In this document: positions 8,742 through 19,001 of the stretch, in pieces
How the letters are laid out: the number at the start of each line of letters is the position of its first letter
Position numbering within the stretch: position 1 is the stretch's first letter
Origin: Vibrio hepatarius
GTDB lineage: Bacteria; Pseudomonadota; Gammaproteobacteria; Enterobacterales; Vibrionaceae
Direction of reading: 5' to 3'
DNA: 64,000 bases
Assembly (NCBI RefSeq): GCF_011806575.1
Contig: NZ_JAATOO010000005.1
Span: 62,001-126,000, forward strand
The notes under the pieces: model-generated
Told to the model about the DNA's origin: nothing
Database searches by the model: none
What the model saw: only the letters and a program-made list of their open reading frames with translations
Program-made: the position numbers and the translations under genes

Positions 8742-8766
8742 AGGGTGAGCCTTTGCAGCTCACCCT
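8742..8766 (-). other. Intercistronic hairpin after choX
   Basis: AGGGTGAGC (8742-8750) pairs with GCTCACCCT (8758-8766) over seven bases in the choX-choW gap. No T tract follows on the minus strand. Such stems after a binding-protein gene often stabilise the upstream mRNA, so that the binding protein is made in excess over the permease. Confidence 0.5.
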
Positions 8767-8772
8767 GTCTAA

Positions 8773-9711
8773 TTACGCTTTTGAGTTGATATAGTTGCTT
8801 ACCGCTTGAGCTGCATCTTCGCCCGCTAGCGTCTTCACGCCTTGCAGCCAAGTTTCGATTTGCTCAGGGTTTTGTTTCAGCCACTGCTGTGCGGCTTTTG
8901 CAGGCTTCACTTTCTGGTTGAGGATCGCTTCCATCAGCTCATTTTCCATCTCAAGGCTGAACTCGAGATTCTTCAGCAACTGACCTACGTTTTGACATTG
9001 GTTGAGGTAGTCAGCACGTACGTTGGTGTACACATTCGCACCGCCGTAGTTCGGACCGAAATAGTCGTCACCACCGTCGAGGTACTCCATTTCGATGTTG
9101 CTGTTCATCGGATGCGGCGCCCAACCTAAGTAAACAATCCATTGATTGCGACGTGCAGCACGTGATACCTGCGATACCATGCCCGCTTCACTCGACTCAA
9201 CAAGGCTAAAGTCTTTCAGGCCAAATGCATTCTCGTCGAGCATTGATTGGATCAAACGGTTACCATCGTTCCCCGGCTCGATACCGTAGATGCGGTCACG
9301 GAACTTATCCGCGTGTTTCGCCAAGTCAGCAAAGCTTTTCACCCCAGCATCGTAAACGTACTTCGGCACAGCTAGTGTGTACTTGGCACCTTCTAGGTTA
9401 GCGCGCACGGTTTCGACCGTCCCCGCTTCACGGTATTTAGCGATATCTCCCTCCATTGTTGGCATCCAGTTGCCAAGGAAGATATCGATATCACCGTTCG
9501 CCATCGACGAGTACGTCACTGGCACAGAAAGCAGGTCAGTTTTGGTTTGGTAGCCCATACCTTTCAGCAGCTCGCTTGTTACCGCTGTGGTCGCGGTAAT
9601 GTCGGTCCAACCGACATCAGCGAAACGCACGGTTTCACATTGGTTACCATAAGCGTTCATTGCTAAGGTACTTAGCGCGAGAGTTGAGAGCATTTTTGTC
9701 TTCATAGACAT
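8773..9711 (-). CDS. choX: Choline-binding periplasmic protein
   Basis: The 312-residue protein has a signal peptide of about 22 residues (ending NAYG). The choline pocket of Sinorhizobium meliloti ChoX (Trp43, Asp45, Trp90, Tyr119, Asn156, Trp205, as I recall them) is matched at Trp35, Asp37, Trp82, Tyr111, Asn148 and Trp197, every residue shifted by exactly eight. This argues strongly for choline rather than glycine betaine as the main ligand. It follows betA after 36 bases, so choline import and oxidation are co-expressed. The ATG at 9711 has a GGAAATTAAT leader. Confidence 0.92.
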   Translation of the reverse strand: MSMKTKMLSTLALSTLAMNAYGNQCETVRFADVGWTDITATTAVTSELLKGMGYQTKTDLLSVPVTYSSMANGDIDIFLGNWMPTMEGDIAKYREAGTVETVRANLEGAKYTLAVPKYVYDAGVKSFADLAKHADKFRDRIYGIEPGNDGNRLIQSMLDENAFGLKDFSLVESSEAGMVSQVSRAARRNQWIVYLGWAPHPMNSNIEMEYLDGGDDYFGPNYGGANVYTNVRADYLNQCQNVGQLLKNLEFSLEMENELMEAILNQKVKPAKAAQQWLKQNPEQIETWLQGVKTLAGEDAAQAVSNYINSKA

Positions 9712-9747
9712 ATTAATTTCCTTATATTAATTACTGACTTTGGGGAC

Positions 9748-11439
9748 TTAGCCCAATTTTCTTTTTGGTGAATTAATTCGTTGTTTTTCCTGCCACTGCG
9801 GGGCTATCCACACTGGTAGATCTTGTGTTGGCAGCGGCGCTTTGTTAAGAATCATGTCTGCAGCACGCTCGGCGACCATAATGGTTGGCGCATTGAGGTT
9901 GCCGTTTGGAATAGTAGGGAAGACTGAAGAGTCCACCACACGTAGACCTTGGATGCCGCGCACTCGGCACGTTTCATCCACTACCGCCATCGGGTCGTCA
10001 TCGGCGCCCATTTTACAGCTGCAAGAAGGGTGATACGCACTTTCGACGTTCTCTTTGACCCATTCGTCGATCGCTTCATCACTCTTAATATCCATACCCG
10101 GTTGGATCTCTTCACCGCGATACTCATCCATCGCTGGCTGCATTAAGATTTCGCGCGTCAGGCGAATACAGTCACGCCAGTCTTGGCGATCTTGTACGGT
10201 AGAAATGTAGTTGAATTCGATACGCGGTTTGTCGTGTGGATTTGCCGAAGTAATCGCAACCGTGCCACGACTTTCCGGTTTGTTGGGCCCAACGTGGACT
10301 TGAAAGCCGTGGCCATCAAACGCGGCTTGTCCGTCATAACGCATCGCCGCAGGCAGAAAGTGATATTGAATATTCGGCCACTTAAGACCTTTGCGAGAGC
10401 GGATAAATGCGCACGATTCAAAATGGTTGGTTGCGCCTAATCCTTTGTGGGTCAGGATCCACTCTGTGCCAATCATTCCTTTGCTTACCAAGCCTAGCTT
10501 ACTGTTGAGCGTGATCGGCTGTTTGCAGTGATATTGGAAATAGACTTCAAGATGGTCTTGCAGGTTTTTACCCACGCCTGGAAGATCGTGTGCGACCTCA
10601 ACTCCGGCCTTTTCCAGTACGGTTTTTGGCCCAATACCCGACAGTTGCAGCAGTTGCACTGAACCAATAGAGCCCGCCGACGAGATCACTTCTTTTACCG
10701 CGTAGCACTGCTGCACGCTGCCGCGCTTTTCAAACTCAACGCCGACGGCCTTCTTACCGTCAAGCAGCACTTTGCGCGCGACCACACCTTTAACTAGCGT
10801 CAAGTTAGAACGCTTGAGTGCACGCCTTAAGTACGCGTTAGAAGTTGAAGCGCGTACGCCTTTGTCGACGGTCATGTGCATCGGGCCAAAGCCTTCTTGC
10901 TGATAACCGTTGTAGTCGTCCGTTTGCGGGTAACCCGCTTGCTGACCTGCGTCGATAAAGGCTTGGTAAAGTGGGTTGAGCGCCATATCGTTACCGTTAC
11001 AAGTCCCTAGCGGACCTTCGCCGCCACGGTAGTTATCCTCGCCGCCTTGCCAAGACTCCGCGCGACGAAAATACGGTAGACACGCTTGGTAGTTCCAGCC
11101 TTTCGCGCCGTGCTCTTCCCACTCGTCAAAGTCACACGCGTGACCTCGCACATACACCATGCCATTGATTGATGAGCTGCCACCGAGCACTTTACCGCGT
11201 GGGCAATGCAGCTTGCGCCCGTCGAGACCTTTTTCTTGTGTCGTTTCGAACTGCCAGGCGTATTTTTCGGTATTCATCGGGTACGACAGCGCGGTCGGCA
11301 TCTGGATGAAAATGCTCTTATCAGTACCACCAGCTTCGAGTAGTAGCACCTGATTCTCTCCGCTTTCTGTCAGCCTGTCTGCCAACACACAGCCGGCCGA
11401 ACCCGCGCCGACGATAATGTAATCGTAGCGTTGTTGCAT
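9748..11439 (-). CDS. betA: Choline dehydrogenase
   Basis: BetA is a membrane-associated FAD enzyme of the GMC family that oxidises choline to betaine aldehyde. The 563-residue protein has the FAD motif [14 protein letters not shown] at residues 6-19, the GMC signature 1 near [18 protein letters not shown] and signature 2 near [17 protein letters not shown]. The catalytic His region reads [13 protein letters not shown]. It is translated from an ATG with GGAGAC upstream, between betB and choX. Confidence 0.96.
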   Translation of the reverse strand: MQQRYDYIIVGAGSAGCVLADRLTESGENQVLLLEAGGTDKSIFIQMPTALSYPMNTEKYAWQFETTQEKGLDGRKLHCPRGKVLGGSSSINGMVYVRGHACDFDEWEEHGAKGWNYQACLPYFRRAESWQGGEDNYRGGEGPLGTCNGNDMALNPLYQAFIDAGQQAGYPQTDDYNGYQQEGFGPMHMTVDKGVRASTSNAYLRRALKRSNLTLVKGVVARKVLLDGKKAVGVEFEKRGSVQQCYAVKEVISSAGSIGSVQLLQLSGIGPKTVLEKAGVEVAHDLPGVGKNLQDHLEVYFQYHCKQPITLNSKLGLVSKGMIGTEWILTHKGLGATNHFESCAFIRSRKGLKWPNIQYHFLPAAMRYDGQAAFDGHGFQVHVGPNKPESRGTVAITSANPHDKPRIEFNYISTVQDRQDWRDCIRLTREILMQPAMDEYRGEEIQPGMDIKSDEAIDEWVKENVESAYHPSCSCKMGADDDPMAVVDETCRVRGIQGLRVVDSSVFPTIPNGNLNAPTIMVAERAADMILNKAPLPTQDLPVWIAPQWQEKQRINSPKRKLG

Positions 11440-11464
11440 TTGTTGTCTCCATTGAGGTTAGCGT

Positions 11465-12925
11465 TTAAGCGTAAGGACTGGCGAAATCGCCAAGCTCGAC
11501 CAACACACTCTTGGTTTGCGTGTAGTGACGTAGAGTTTCTGGACCGTTTTCACGTCCTACCCCAGAGTGCTTGTAGCCGCCAACTGGCATTTCTGCTGGC
11601 GAGTCACCCCAGGTGTTTACCCAGCAAATACCTGCTTCGAGCAGATGAATAACGCGGTGCGCACGCGATAGGTTTTGCGTAAAGACTCCCGCTGCGAGGC
11701 CGTAATCGGTCGCATTGGCACGTTGAACGACGTCTTGTTCGTCTGAGAACTTCAGCACCGACATCACAGGACCAAAGATTTCTTGTTGTACATGTGGCAT
11801 AGAATCATCGCAGTCAACAAACACGGTTGGTGCAACAAAGTTGCCTTTGCCTAACCCGTTTTCAGTCACACGATAGCCACCGGTAAGTAAGGTCGCGCCA
11901 CTGGCTTTACCTTGCTCGATGGCGTTAAGTACTTTGTCTAAGTGGTCGTTAGAAATCAGTGCGCCGATTTGTGTTTGCATGTCCATTGGGTCACCAACCA
12001 CCAATTTCTCTGTACGCTGTTTAAGCTGCGCGACAAATTGGTCGTAAATCGACTCGTGAACAAACACGCGCGTGCCGTTAGTACACACTTCGCCTTGGGT
12101 ATAGAAGTTCGCGACCATCGCCGCAGAGACCGCATCGTCGAGTTTGGCGTCATCAAACACGATCATCGGTGACTTTCCGCCGAGCTCCATCGTCACGTCT
12201 TTGAGCGTTTTTGCGCTGTCTGACATAACTAACTTGCCAGTGCCAGATTCACCAGTGAATGAGACTTTGGCAATCTCTGGATGCGCAGTGAGCATTTGCC
12301 CGACACGATGATCGCCTTGCACCACGTTAAATACGCCATCAGGCAGCCCCGCTTCGCTAAAAATCTCCGCCAGTTTCAACGCGGTCAAAGGCGTTTTTTC
12401 TGAAGGTTTGAAGATCATCGCGTTACCCGCAGCCAATGCAGGCGCGGATTTCCACATCGCGATTTGAATTGGGTAATTCCACGCGCCAATGCCGGCGCAA
12501 ATACCTAATGGTTCACGTCGGGTGTAGAAAAACTGCGATTGACCCAGAGGCTGCTGCTCGCCCTGCATCGCCGGAACCAGTCCCGCGAAATACTCGATCA
12601 CATCCGCACCGGTGACGATGTCGACTTCCATCGCTTCTTGCAGTGGTTTGCCAGTATCGGCGACTTCCAGCTTGGCTAGTTCATCGTTACGTTCACGCAG
12701 AATGGCAACAGCTTTGAGTAAAATGCGACTGCGCTCGATTGGCGTCATGGAAGACCAAATAGCAAAACCTTGCTTGGCTGAATCGATCGCCGCTTGTACG
12801 TCGCTCTCGCTCGCTTGATCGATTTCAGCAAGCGGCTCACCGTTGGCCGGATTGTAAGTGGTAAAACTTTCCCCAGAACTGCCAGAGCAAGCTTTACCAT
12901 TGATAAATAATGATTTTAGTTTCAT
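11465..12925 (-). CDS. betB: Betaine aldehyde dehydrogenase
   Basis: NAD(P)-dependent aldehyde dehydrogenase that makes glycine betaine. The 486 residues are the usual length. Catalytic Glu lies in [12 protein letters not shown] and the nucleophile Cys in [16 protein letters not shown]. It lies between betI (21 bases upstream) and betA (25 bases downstream). The Shine-Dalgarno sequence is weak, which suggests translational dependence on betI or on a leader context. Confidence 0.96.
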   Translation of the reverse strand: MKLKSLFINGKACSGSSGESFTTYNPANGEPLAEIDQASESDVQAAIDSAKQGFAIWSSMTPIERSRILLKAVAILRERNDELAKLEVADTGKPLQEAMEVDIVTGADVIEYFAGLVPAMQGEQQPLGQSQFFYTRREPLGICAGIGAWNYPIQIAMWKSAPALAAGNAMIFKPSEKTPLTALKLAEIFSEAGLPDGVFNVVQGDHRVGQMLTAHPEIAKVSFTGESGTGKLVMSDSAKTLKDVTMELGGKSPMIVFDDAKLDDAVSAAMVANFYTQGEVCTNGTRVFVHESIYDQFVAQLKQRTEKLVVGDPMDMQTQIGALISNDHLDKVLNAIEQGKASGATLLTGGYRVTENGLGKGNFVAPTVFVDCDDSMPHVQQEIFGPVMSVLKFSDEQDVVQRANATDYGLAAGVFTQNLSRAHRVIHLLEAGICWVNTWGDSPAEMPVGGYKHSGVGRENGPETLRHYTQTKSVLVELGDFASPYA

Positions 12926-12946
12926 ATGAAAATGCTGACTTTATGT

Positions 12947-13543
12947 TTATTTTTGCGAATAAAACGTAAGTTGTTTATCCAGATAATCGTTAATGATGGT
13001 GCGCGCTTTTTCGGCATCGATCCCGTCGGGGTTGAGCGTCCCGCGAAGCCAAATACCGTCAATCAAAGACGCGATACCATGAGCGACCACTTCGGCCTGC
13101 TCTTTGGCAAAAAGTGCTTTGAGTTCAATAAGCAAATGAGAAAGCAAACGACGTTCGTTGACGCGTTGCAATCGCTTAAGTTGTTGGTCGTGCATCGAGT
13201 ACGACCAGAAGGCGAGCCAAGTCTTTGCCACCTTGTTCTCAGCCTGAAAACCGACGAAGTTACCATCAATAATGGCGTTGATTCGTTGCTTGTGCGCATC
13301 CGCAGGAAGTTCACGTAGGCGTCCGGTTATGGTTTCAGACAACTGGCGCAAGATCTCGCGCATCGTTTCTTCCAACAGACCGTGCTTACCGCCAAAGTAA
13401 TGGTTAATGATCCCCGTCGATACCCCAGCTTCTTTACTGATCAAAGAGATGCTCGCCGCATGCAAACCCACGCGATCAATGACCGTCATTGTGGCTTGCA
13501 CAAGCTGCGGTTTGCGTATTTTTGGCATCCCAACTTTAGGCAT
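12947..13543 (-). CDS. betI: BetI, choline-responsive TetR-type repressor
   Basis: The 198-residue TetR-family protein has its helix-turn-helix at about residues 25-55 ([20 protein letters not shown]), the typical BetI sequence. BetI represses the bet genes and is relieved by choline. It is the first gene of the operon, and its own operator is recognisable 22 bases upstream of the start codon, pointing to autoregulation. ATG at 13543 with AAAAGGACG in front. Confidence 0.95.
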   Translation of the reverse strand: MPKVGMPKIRKPQLVQATMTVIDRVGLHAASISLISKEAGVSTGIINHYFGGKHGLLEETMREILRQLSETITGRLRELPADAHKQRINAIIDGNFVGFQAENKVAKTWLAFWSYSMHDQQLKRLQRVNERRLLSHLLIELKALFAKEQAEVVAHGIASLIDGIWLRGTLNPDGIDAEKARTIINDYLDKQLTFYSQK

Positions 13544-13927
13544 TTTTCGTCCTTTTTTATTTTTAATTGAACGTTCAGTTAAATATAAAATGCCTTAAAA
13601 TTAGTTCGTACTCAAATTATTTCTTCCATTTACACCAAAAATGAGAGAAGAACTCTAACGAAAAAATGCGACATCAGTGAGAATTAAAGGCTGGAATAAA
13701 ACCGCATTCTTCTTTGTTCACATGCGGATACCGCTAAAGGAATTGTTAAATTTTTATCTTAAAAACAATAAATTACGATCAAATCATATTTTTAACTTTA
13801 AGTTAAATAAAGCATAAGAGATGAATGAAACAAAGTTTACAGAATGGTATTCATTGAAAAATTACAAATATTTACTTAGAGTACTAAACGTTCATCAACA
13901 AAACATAGCCACAAAAGGACTAACAAC
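13544..13927. promoter_or_regulatory. Divergent regulatory region betI / proV
   Basis: This 384-base A+T-rich region serves two outward transcripts. It holds the BetI operator beside betI and a weaker AAACGTTCAT element (13886-13895) 33 bases before proV. In other vibrios the bet and pro promoters are also controlled by CosR and LuxR-type proteins; I could not assign such sites by eye. No coding sequence was seen. Confidence 0.6.
13565..13580. promoter_or_regulatory. BetI operator
   Basis: AATTGAACGTTCAGTT is an almost perfect palindrome and closely matches the BetI site known from Vibrio harveyi and E. coli (ATTGAACGTTCAAT type). It sits 22 bases upstream of betI, where it would block the betIBA-choXWV promoter. 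Confidence 0.8.
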
Positions 13928-15115
13928 ATGGATCCCATACTGGAAGTTAAGGGACTGTACAAAGTGTTTGGCGATGAGACTGAACGCGCCTTTGCAATGA
14001 TCAACCAAGGTGCGGATAAAGACGCAGTCTTTGAAAAAACCGGAGCGACCATAGGTGTCAACGATGTTTCCCTTAGCATTCGAGAAGGCGAAATCTTCGT
14101 TATCATGGGGCTTTCTGGTTCCGGTAAGTCGACTCTCGTTCGCCTGCTTAACCGCCTGATCGAACCTTCAAAAGGTAACGTTCTCCTCAAAGGCAAAGAT
14201 ATCGCGCACATCTCCGAGAACGAGCTACGCGAAGTACGCCGTAACAACATCTCAATGGTTTTTCAAAACTTTGCCTTGATGCCCCACATGACGGTGATTG
14301 AAAACGCAGCGTTTGGTCTAGAGCTGGCAGGGGTTGACCCAGATACACGTAAAGCCAGCGCGTTAGCGGCACTCGAACGCGTAGGTCTGGATGCCTATGC
14401 GGAATCATTCCCTGACGAGTTATCAGGTGGGATGAAGCAGCGAGTTGGTTTGGCACGAGCACTGGCTTGTGACCCAGATATCTTGCTTATGGACGAGGCG
14501 TTTTCGGCGCTTGACCCATTGATTCGAACTGAAATGCAAGACGAGTTGATTCGCCTACAGAACGACGACAAACGCACCATCGTCTTTATCTCCCATGACT
14601 TGGACGAAGCAATGCGCATCGGTGACCGCATCGCGATCATGCAAAACGGTTCAGTTGTGCAAGTCGGCACGCCCGACGAGATACTCAACCACCCTGCCAA
14701 TGACTACGTACGTGCCTTTTTCCGCGGTGTGAACGTGGCCAGTGTACTGACCGCGAAAGACATTGCGCGTAAAAAGCCAGCAGCAGTGTTCAAAAAGTCT
14801 GAGCACGACGGCCCAGCCTCCGCAATGCAGATTCTGATCGATAGCGACCGTGACTACGGCATTATCGTCGACAAAACCAGCCGTTATTCTGGCATTGTCT
14901 CACTAGACTCGTTACGTGCGGCAAACAAAGAGAGCCGTTCGCTTTCCAGCGCTCAGTTGGAAGATGGCCTAACTCTCAAGCCGGAGCAACCAATTAATGA
15001 CATCTTAAGCCTTGTGGCAAATGTGCCTTACTCGGTTCCCGTTGTGGATGACGACGGCAACTATTTCGGTGTTGTCACTAAATCACGCTTGCTACAAACG
15101 TTAGATAAGGATTAA
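13928..15115 (+). CDS. proV: Glycine betaine/proline betaine ABC transporter, ATP-binding protein
   Basis: First gene of a complete ProU-type importer. The 395-residue protein has Walker [10 protein letters not shown], signature [10 protein letters not shown] and Walker B ILLMDEAF (Ala replaces the more usual Pro), then a tandem CBS region (about 275-395) which in ProU-like ATPases senses ionic strength. AAAGGA precedes the ATG by eight bases. Four bases separate it from proW. Confidence 0.94.
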   Translation: MDPILEVKGLYKVFGDETERAFAMINQGADKDAVFEKTGATIGVNDVSLSIREGEIFVIMGLSGSGKSTLVRLLNRLIEPSKGNVLLKGKDIAHISENELREVRRNNISMVFQNFALMPHMTVIENAAFGLELAGVDPDTRKASALAALERVGLDAYAESFPDELSGGMKQRVGLARALACDPDILLMDEAFSALDPLIRTEMQDELIRLQNDDKRTIVFISHDLDEAMRIGDRIAIMQNGSVVQVGTPDEILNHPANDYVRAFFRGVNVASVLTAKDIARKKPAAVFKKSEHDGPASAMQILIDSDRDYGIIVDKTSRYSGIVSLDSLRAANKESRSLSSAQLEDGLTLKPEQPINDILSLVANVPYSVPVVDDDGNYFGVVTKSRLLQTLDKD

Positions 15116-15119
15116 CACC

Positions 15120-16202
15120 ATGTCATCAGAACAAACCAACAACGATCCTTGGTCACAAACGACGACTGAGCAAAGTGATCCGTGGGGTCAAGCCGCTACA
15201 AGCGACTCAGGCGCATCAGACTGGTTAAGCTCGGAAGTGGTGACAGAAAAGCCATTTGATATTTTGAACCCGTTTGATAATGCGGTACTGCCTTTCGACT
15301 CTTGGGTAGAAACCGGATTGAACTGGCTGGTCGAACACGGACGCCCACTGTTTCAGGCGATCCGCATCCCTATCGACTTTATTCTCAGCTCGTTTGAAAC
15401 CGCATTGGTCTCGACACCTGCACCCTTCATGCTGGTGATCCTATTTCTGCTCGCGTGGCAGTTTTCGAGCTTAAGACTCGGATTCGCTACCGTCGTTTCA
15501 CTGGTGTTTATCGGCCTGATTGGTGCGTGGTCTGAAGCAATGACCACCCTGTCTTTGGTCATGACATCGGTGTTTTTCTGCCTGCTAATAGGGTTACCGA
15601 TGGGGATCTGGCTATCGCGCAGCGACACCGCCGCTCGATTTGTCAGACCGATCCTCGACGCGATGCAAACCACACCCGCCTTCGTGTATCTCGTGCCTAT
15701 CGTGATGCTGTTTGGTATCGGTAACGTTCCAGGGGTGGTTGTAACGATCATCTTTGCGCTGCCGCCAGTCGTGCGCTTGACCATTTTAGGTATTCAGCAG
15801 GTTCCGGAAGAGCTGATCGAAGCGGGTCACTCATTCGGTGCCAACAAAAAACAGATGCTGTATCGCATTCAATTGCCACTCGCACTACCAACCATCATGG
15901 CGGGTGTGAACCAAACGCTGATGTTGTCACTCTCGATGGTAGTGATCGCGTCGATGATTGCGGTGGGTGGTTTAGGCCAAATGGTACTACGTGGTATCGG
16001 ACGCTTAGATATGGGCCTCGCCGCAGTTGGTGGTGTTGGCATCGTTATCCTCGCTATTTTGCTTGACCGCATTACACAAGAACTAGGGACAAATGCTGGT
16101 AACACCAAGACCCGTTGGTACCACACTGGCCCTATCGGCATGTTCCTTCGCAACAAAAGTAAGAAACAAGAACTTACATTAAGGAGAAATACTAATGATT
16201 AA
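15120..16202 (+). CDS. proW: Glycine betaine/proline betaine ABC transporter, permease
   Basis: The 360-residue permease has the long hydrophilic N-terminus typical of E. coli ProW, with two DPW-Q repeats, before the membrane domain (about 95-330). The EAA loop reads [20 protein letters not shown]. It overlaps proX by eight bases, so translational coupling is likely. Confidence 0.94.
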   Translation: MSSEQTNNDPWSQTTTEQSDPWGQAATSDSGASDWLSSEVVTEKPFDILNPFDNAVLPFDSWVETGLNWLVEHGRPLFQAIRIPIDFILSSFETALVSTPAPFMLVILFLLAWQFSSLRLGFATVVSLVFIGLIGAWSEAMTTLSLVMTSVFFCLLIGLPMGIWLSRSDTAARFVRPILDAMQTTPAFVYLVPIVMLFGIGNVPGVVVTIIFALPPVVRLTILGIQQVPEELIEAGHSFGANKKQMLYRIQLPLALPTIMAGVNQTLMLSLSMVVIASMIAVGGLGQMVLRGIGRLDMGLAAVGGVGIVILAILLDRITQELGTNAGNTKTRWYHTGPIGMFLRNKSKKQELTLRRNTND

Positions 16203-17202
16203 TTCATGGAAGAAAGCGTTCACTGTAAGCGCAGTTTCCACTCTCGCTTTATCAAGTAACGTTTGGGCTGAAAAACTGCCAGGAGAAGGTGTCACGGTTC
16301 AACCAGTTCAATCAACTGTTGCAGAAGAAACGTTCCAAACACTGATCGTCAATCGCGCGCTTGAAGAGCTGGGCTACGATGTGCAGCCAACCAAAGAAGT
16401 GGACTACAACGTTGGCTACACTTCTATTGCTAAAGGTGACGCGACTTTCTTAGCAGTGGGCTGGTTCCCACTCCACGCAGACAAGTACACGCAATCTGGC
16501 GGTGACGACAGTTTCTTCCGTAAAGGTCAGTACATCAGTGGTGCAGCGCAAGGCTATTTGATCGATAAGAAAACCGCTGAGAAATACGGCATTACCAACA
16601 TCGGTCAGTTAAAAGATCCAAAACTAGCGGCGCTGTTTGATGCGGACGATGACGGGAAAGCTGACTTAACTGGCTGTAACCCTGGTTGGGGTTGTGAGCT
16701 AGTAATCGAAGAGCAGCTCACGGCTTACGGCCTGCGTGATACGGTTGACCACAACCAAGGTAACTACGCAGCGATCATCGCCGATACGATTTCTCGCTAC
16801 AAGAAAGGCGACCCAATCCTGTACTACACGTGGACGCCTTACTGGGTAAGTGGTGTGCTTGTTCCGGGTAAAGACGTAGTTTGGTTAGAAGTGCCATTCT
16901 CAGCACTGCCTGGTGAGCGTAAAGACGTTGATACGACTTTAGAAAACGGTAAGAACTACGGTTTCGAGATGAACTCTATGCGTATCGTGGCGAACAAAGA
17001 GTTCACTGAGAAAAACCCAGCAGCGGCGAAGCTATTTGAAATCATCAAACTCAACATCAATGATGTGAGTGCGCAAAACATGATGATGAGCAAAGGTAAA
17101 AACAGCATGGCTGATATTGAGTCTCACGTTGAAGGTTGGGTAAAAGCAAACCGCAAACAGTTTGACGCATGGATTGCTGAAGCGAAAAAAGCTGCAATGT
17201 AA
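16195..17202 (+). CDS. proX: Glycine betaine-binding periplasmic protein
   Basis: The 335-residue protein has a signal peptide (about 1-23, ending NVWA) and is close to E. coli ProX. The three tryptophans of the betaine-binding box are present in the segments [15 protein letters not shown] and [14 protein letters not shown] lies eight bases before the ATG. Followed by a strong terminator. Confidence 0.95.
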   Translation: MINSWKKAFTVSAVSTLALSSNVWAEKLPGEGVTVQPVQSTVAEETFQTLIVNRALEELGYDVQPTKEVDYNVGYTSIAKGDATFLAVGWFPLHADKYTQSGGDDSFFRKGQYISGAAQGYLIDKKTAEKYGITNIGQLKDPKLAALFDADDDGKADLTGCNPGWGCELVIEEQLTAYGLRDTVDHNQGNYAAIIADTISRYKKGDPILYYTWTPYWVSGVLVPGKDVVWLEVPFSALPGERKDVDTTLENGKNYGFEMNSMRIVANKEFTEKNPAAAKLFEIIKLNINDVSAQNMMMSKGKNSMADIESHVEGWVKANRKQFDAWIAEAKKAAM

Positions 17203-17232
17203 TCACCTGTTCAGGCAAATGAGATAAACGGA

Positions 17233-17258
17233 AAGAGCCGCATGATGCGGCTCTTTTT
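17233..17258. terminator. Bidirectional rho-independent terminator
   Basis: AAAGAGCCGCA (17233-17243) and TGCGGCTCTTT (17246-17256) form a tight stem followed by TTTTT. It lies between the convergent proX and PhzF-like genes. Confidence 0.9.
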
Positions 17259-17262
17259 ATGT

Positions 17263-18060
17263 TTAAACAGTCATGGTCCCAGTTAGCGCGGTCACCGCAC
17301 AACCCGAGAGCTTAACCAGCGACGGCGACAACATTTCCACTCCGACATAGCCACCACGCGAAGACGCTTGATAACCCTGCATCCGGCTCTTATCGAGTTT
17401 GCCTGCCCAGTACACAGCTAGGGCACAATGCGCAGAGCCCGTGACAGGGTCTTCATCCACTCCAACCCAAGGCGCAAAGTAGCGCGAGGTAAAATCCTGC
17501 TTGTCACTCGACTTAGCCGTCACCAGTACGCCACGCCCCCGTCGTGCTTTCAGAGCATTGAAATCTGGCTGTAATTCTAGGAGTTTTTTCTCATCGTCTA
17601 CGACAATAAACTGCTTGGTATCAAACATGGCGTAATCAACGATATCGCTATCACTCAGGCCCAGCAGGCGAATGATATCTGGGTCACGTTCGCCGGTAAA
17701 ATCAAGCGCTGGCGCAGGAAAAGCGAGGTCGATACTGTCACGGTTTAACTCTGCGGTTAACACACCGGAAAGCGTATTGAAGGCGATGCTATCACCACAT
17801 TGATACATACCAATCGACTTCAATACATGCGCCACAGCTAACGTACCATGACCACAGAACTTCACTTCCACTTTTGGCGTAAACCACTTTAGCTGCATAG
17901 TATCGAGCGATAAAAATGCCGTTTCCGACACCGCCATTTCGGCGGCGATCGCTAACATTACACTTTCTTCCAGCGCGCTTTCGGTGATGCATACTCCTGC
18001 CGGATTGCCTTTAAACAGTTCAGATGCGAACGCGTCAACCTGATATATCTGTAATTCCAT
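17263..18060 (-). CDS. PhzF-family epimerase/isomerase-like protein
   Basis: The 265-residue protein begins with the family motif DAFASELFKGNPAGVC and has the conserved catalytic Glu in EMAVSETAFL; the second-half motif is FAPWVGVDEDPVTGSAHCAL. The PhzF fold includes phenazine isomerase and diaminopimelate epimerase relatives. No phenazine genes are nearby, so the substrate is unknown. The gene is a single leftward unit ahead of the terminator at 17233. Confidence 0.88.
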   Translation of the reverse strand: MELQIYQVDAFASELFKGNPAGVCITESALEESVMLAIAAEMAVSETAFLSLDTMQLKWFTPKVEVKFCGHGTLAVAHVLKSIGMYQCGDSIAFNTLSGVLTAELNRDSIDLAFPAPALDFTGERDPDIIRLLGLSDSDIVDYAMFDTKQFIVVDDEKKLLELQPDFNALKARRGRGVLVTAKSSDKQDFTSRYFAPWVGVDEDPVTGSAHCALAVYWAGKLDKSRMQGYQASSRGGYVGVEMLSPSLVKLSGCAVTALTGTMTV

Positions 18061-18098
18061 AATTTACCTAGTTGTGACAAAACTTATTACTCTGCCAA

Positions 18099-18755
18099 CT
18101 AATCGGGGACAACAATTAAACCAAGCGGCTCCAGTAGCTGAGCTTGTTGCCAGTCGCAGATCTTGACCCCACTTAAGTCGACTTTCCTTGGATCTAGCCC
18201 TTCTAATTCTGTGTGGCTGAGATTACAGCCCTGAAGGCGAAATTGCCCCCAGCAATCTTGTGAAAATACGCCACGGCTAAGATCAGATTCTTTAAACGAC
18301 GCACCATACAAATTGGCGCCAATCCAGCGGTTTTCAAACAAGTCACATTTTTCAATGCAAAGACGCTCTAAGTTGGCATACGACAAGTTACAACCCGTGA
18401 TGTATGCAGAACAAAAGTAGACACTATGACTGACCTGGTTAGAAAAATTGGCTTGTACAAAGCTCGCACCTTTTAAGTCACACTCTCTAAACTCGATGCC
18501 AAAACAATTCGCGCCTTTAAAATTTGCCATCGAAAGCTGGCAGCTTTTAAACGACGCATCCCGTAGGTCGCTGTACTCAAAATGGCAACCTTCCAACTCG
18601 CCTTGCGCAATAAAACTGCAATCGACAAATTGGGCGTCTCTAAGATTTGCGCGGCTAAAGTCGCAACGATAAAAATGGCAGGACTTAAAACAAGCGTCAC
18701 TTAAATCTTGCCTAGAGAAGTCCACTTGGTCAAAAACTTGATGGGTATTAGTCAT
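18099..18755 (-). CDS. qnr: Qnr-family pentapeptide repeat protein
   Basis: The 218-residue length and the succession of A(D/N)LXX-type pentapeptides are those of Qnr proteins, which form a right-handed beta helix that mimics DNA and protects gyrase and topoisomerase IV from quinolones. Segments such as RDASFKSCQLSMANFKGAN and CSAYITGCNLSYANLE are close to the QnrS/QnrVC type. Chromosomal qnr genes are common in Vibrionaceae. No LexA box (CTGT-N8-ACAG) is visible upstream, so SOS control as in qnrB is unlikely. AAGGGCGAAG precedes the ATG. Effect on susceptibility cannot be judged from sequence. Confidence 0.88.
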   Translation of the reverse strand: MTNTHQVFDQVDFSRQDLSDACFKSCHFYRCDFSRANLRDAQFVDCSFIAQGELEGCHFEYSDLRDASFKSCQLSMANFKGANCFGIEFRECDLKGASFVQANFSNQVSHSVYFCSAYITGCNLSYANLERLCIEKCDLFENRWIGANLYGASFKESDLSRGVFSQDCWGQFRLQGCNLSHTELEGLDPRKVDLSGVKICDWQQAQLLEPLGLIVVPD

Positions 18756-19001
18756 ATACTTCGCCCTTATTCCAACTGAATCGAAAGACTACCAACTACA
18801 ACCAAGAAAACAACAAAAACAACCGTATGTAAAACAACAACTTAAAAACGCTCAAATTGCCATTTTAAGCCACCAAACAGGCGCGTAGAGCGAGGTTAAA
18901 GTCAAACATCGAACAAGGTAGGTCAGAAAAAAGTTTTGCTACTCTCAGAGCCATTTAGCGAGTTTTCGGTATTTTTATCTACTCTATTGCGAGCAACCTA
19001 T

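Noticed and set aside
16195..16202. Apparent frameshift at the proW-proX junction
   Set aside because: Both proteins are full length. The eight-base overlap is a normal coupled start with AAGGAG placed correctly.
18756..19001. Possible LexA box upstream of the Qnr gene
   Set aside because: No CTGT-N8-ACAG match was found on reading the region.
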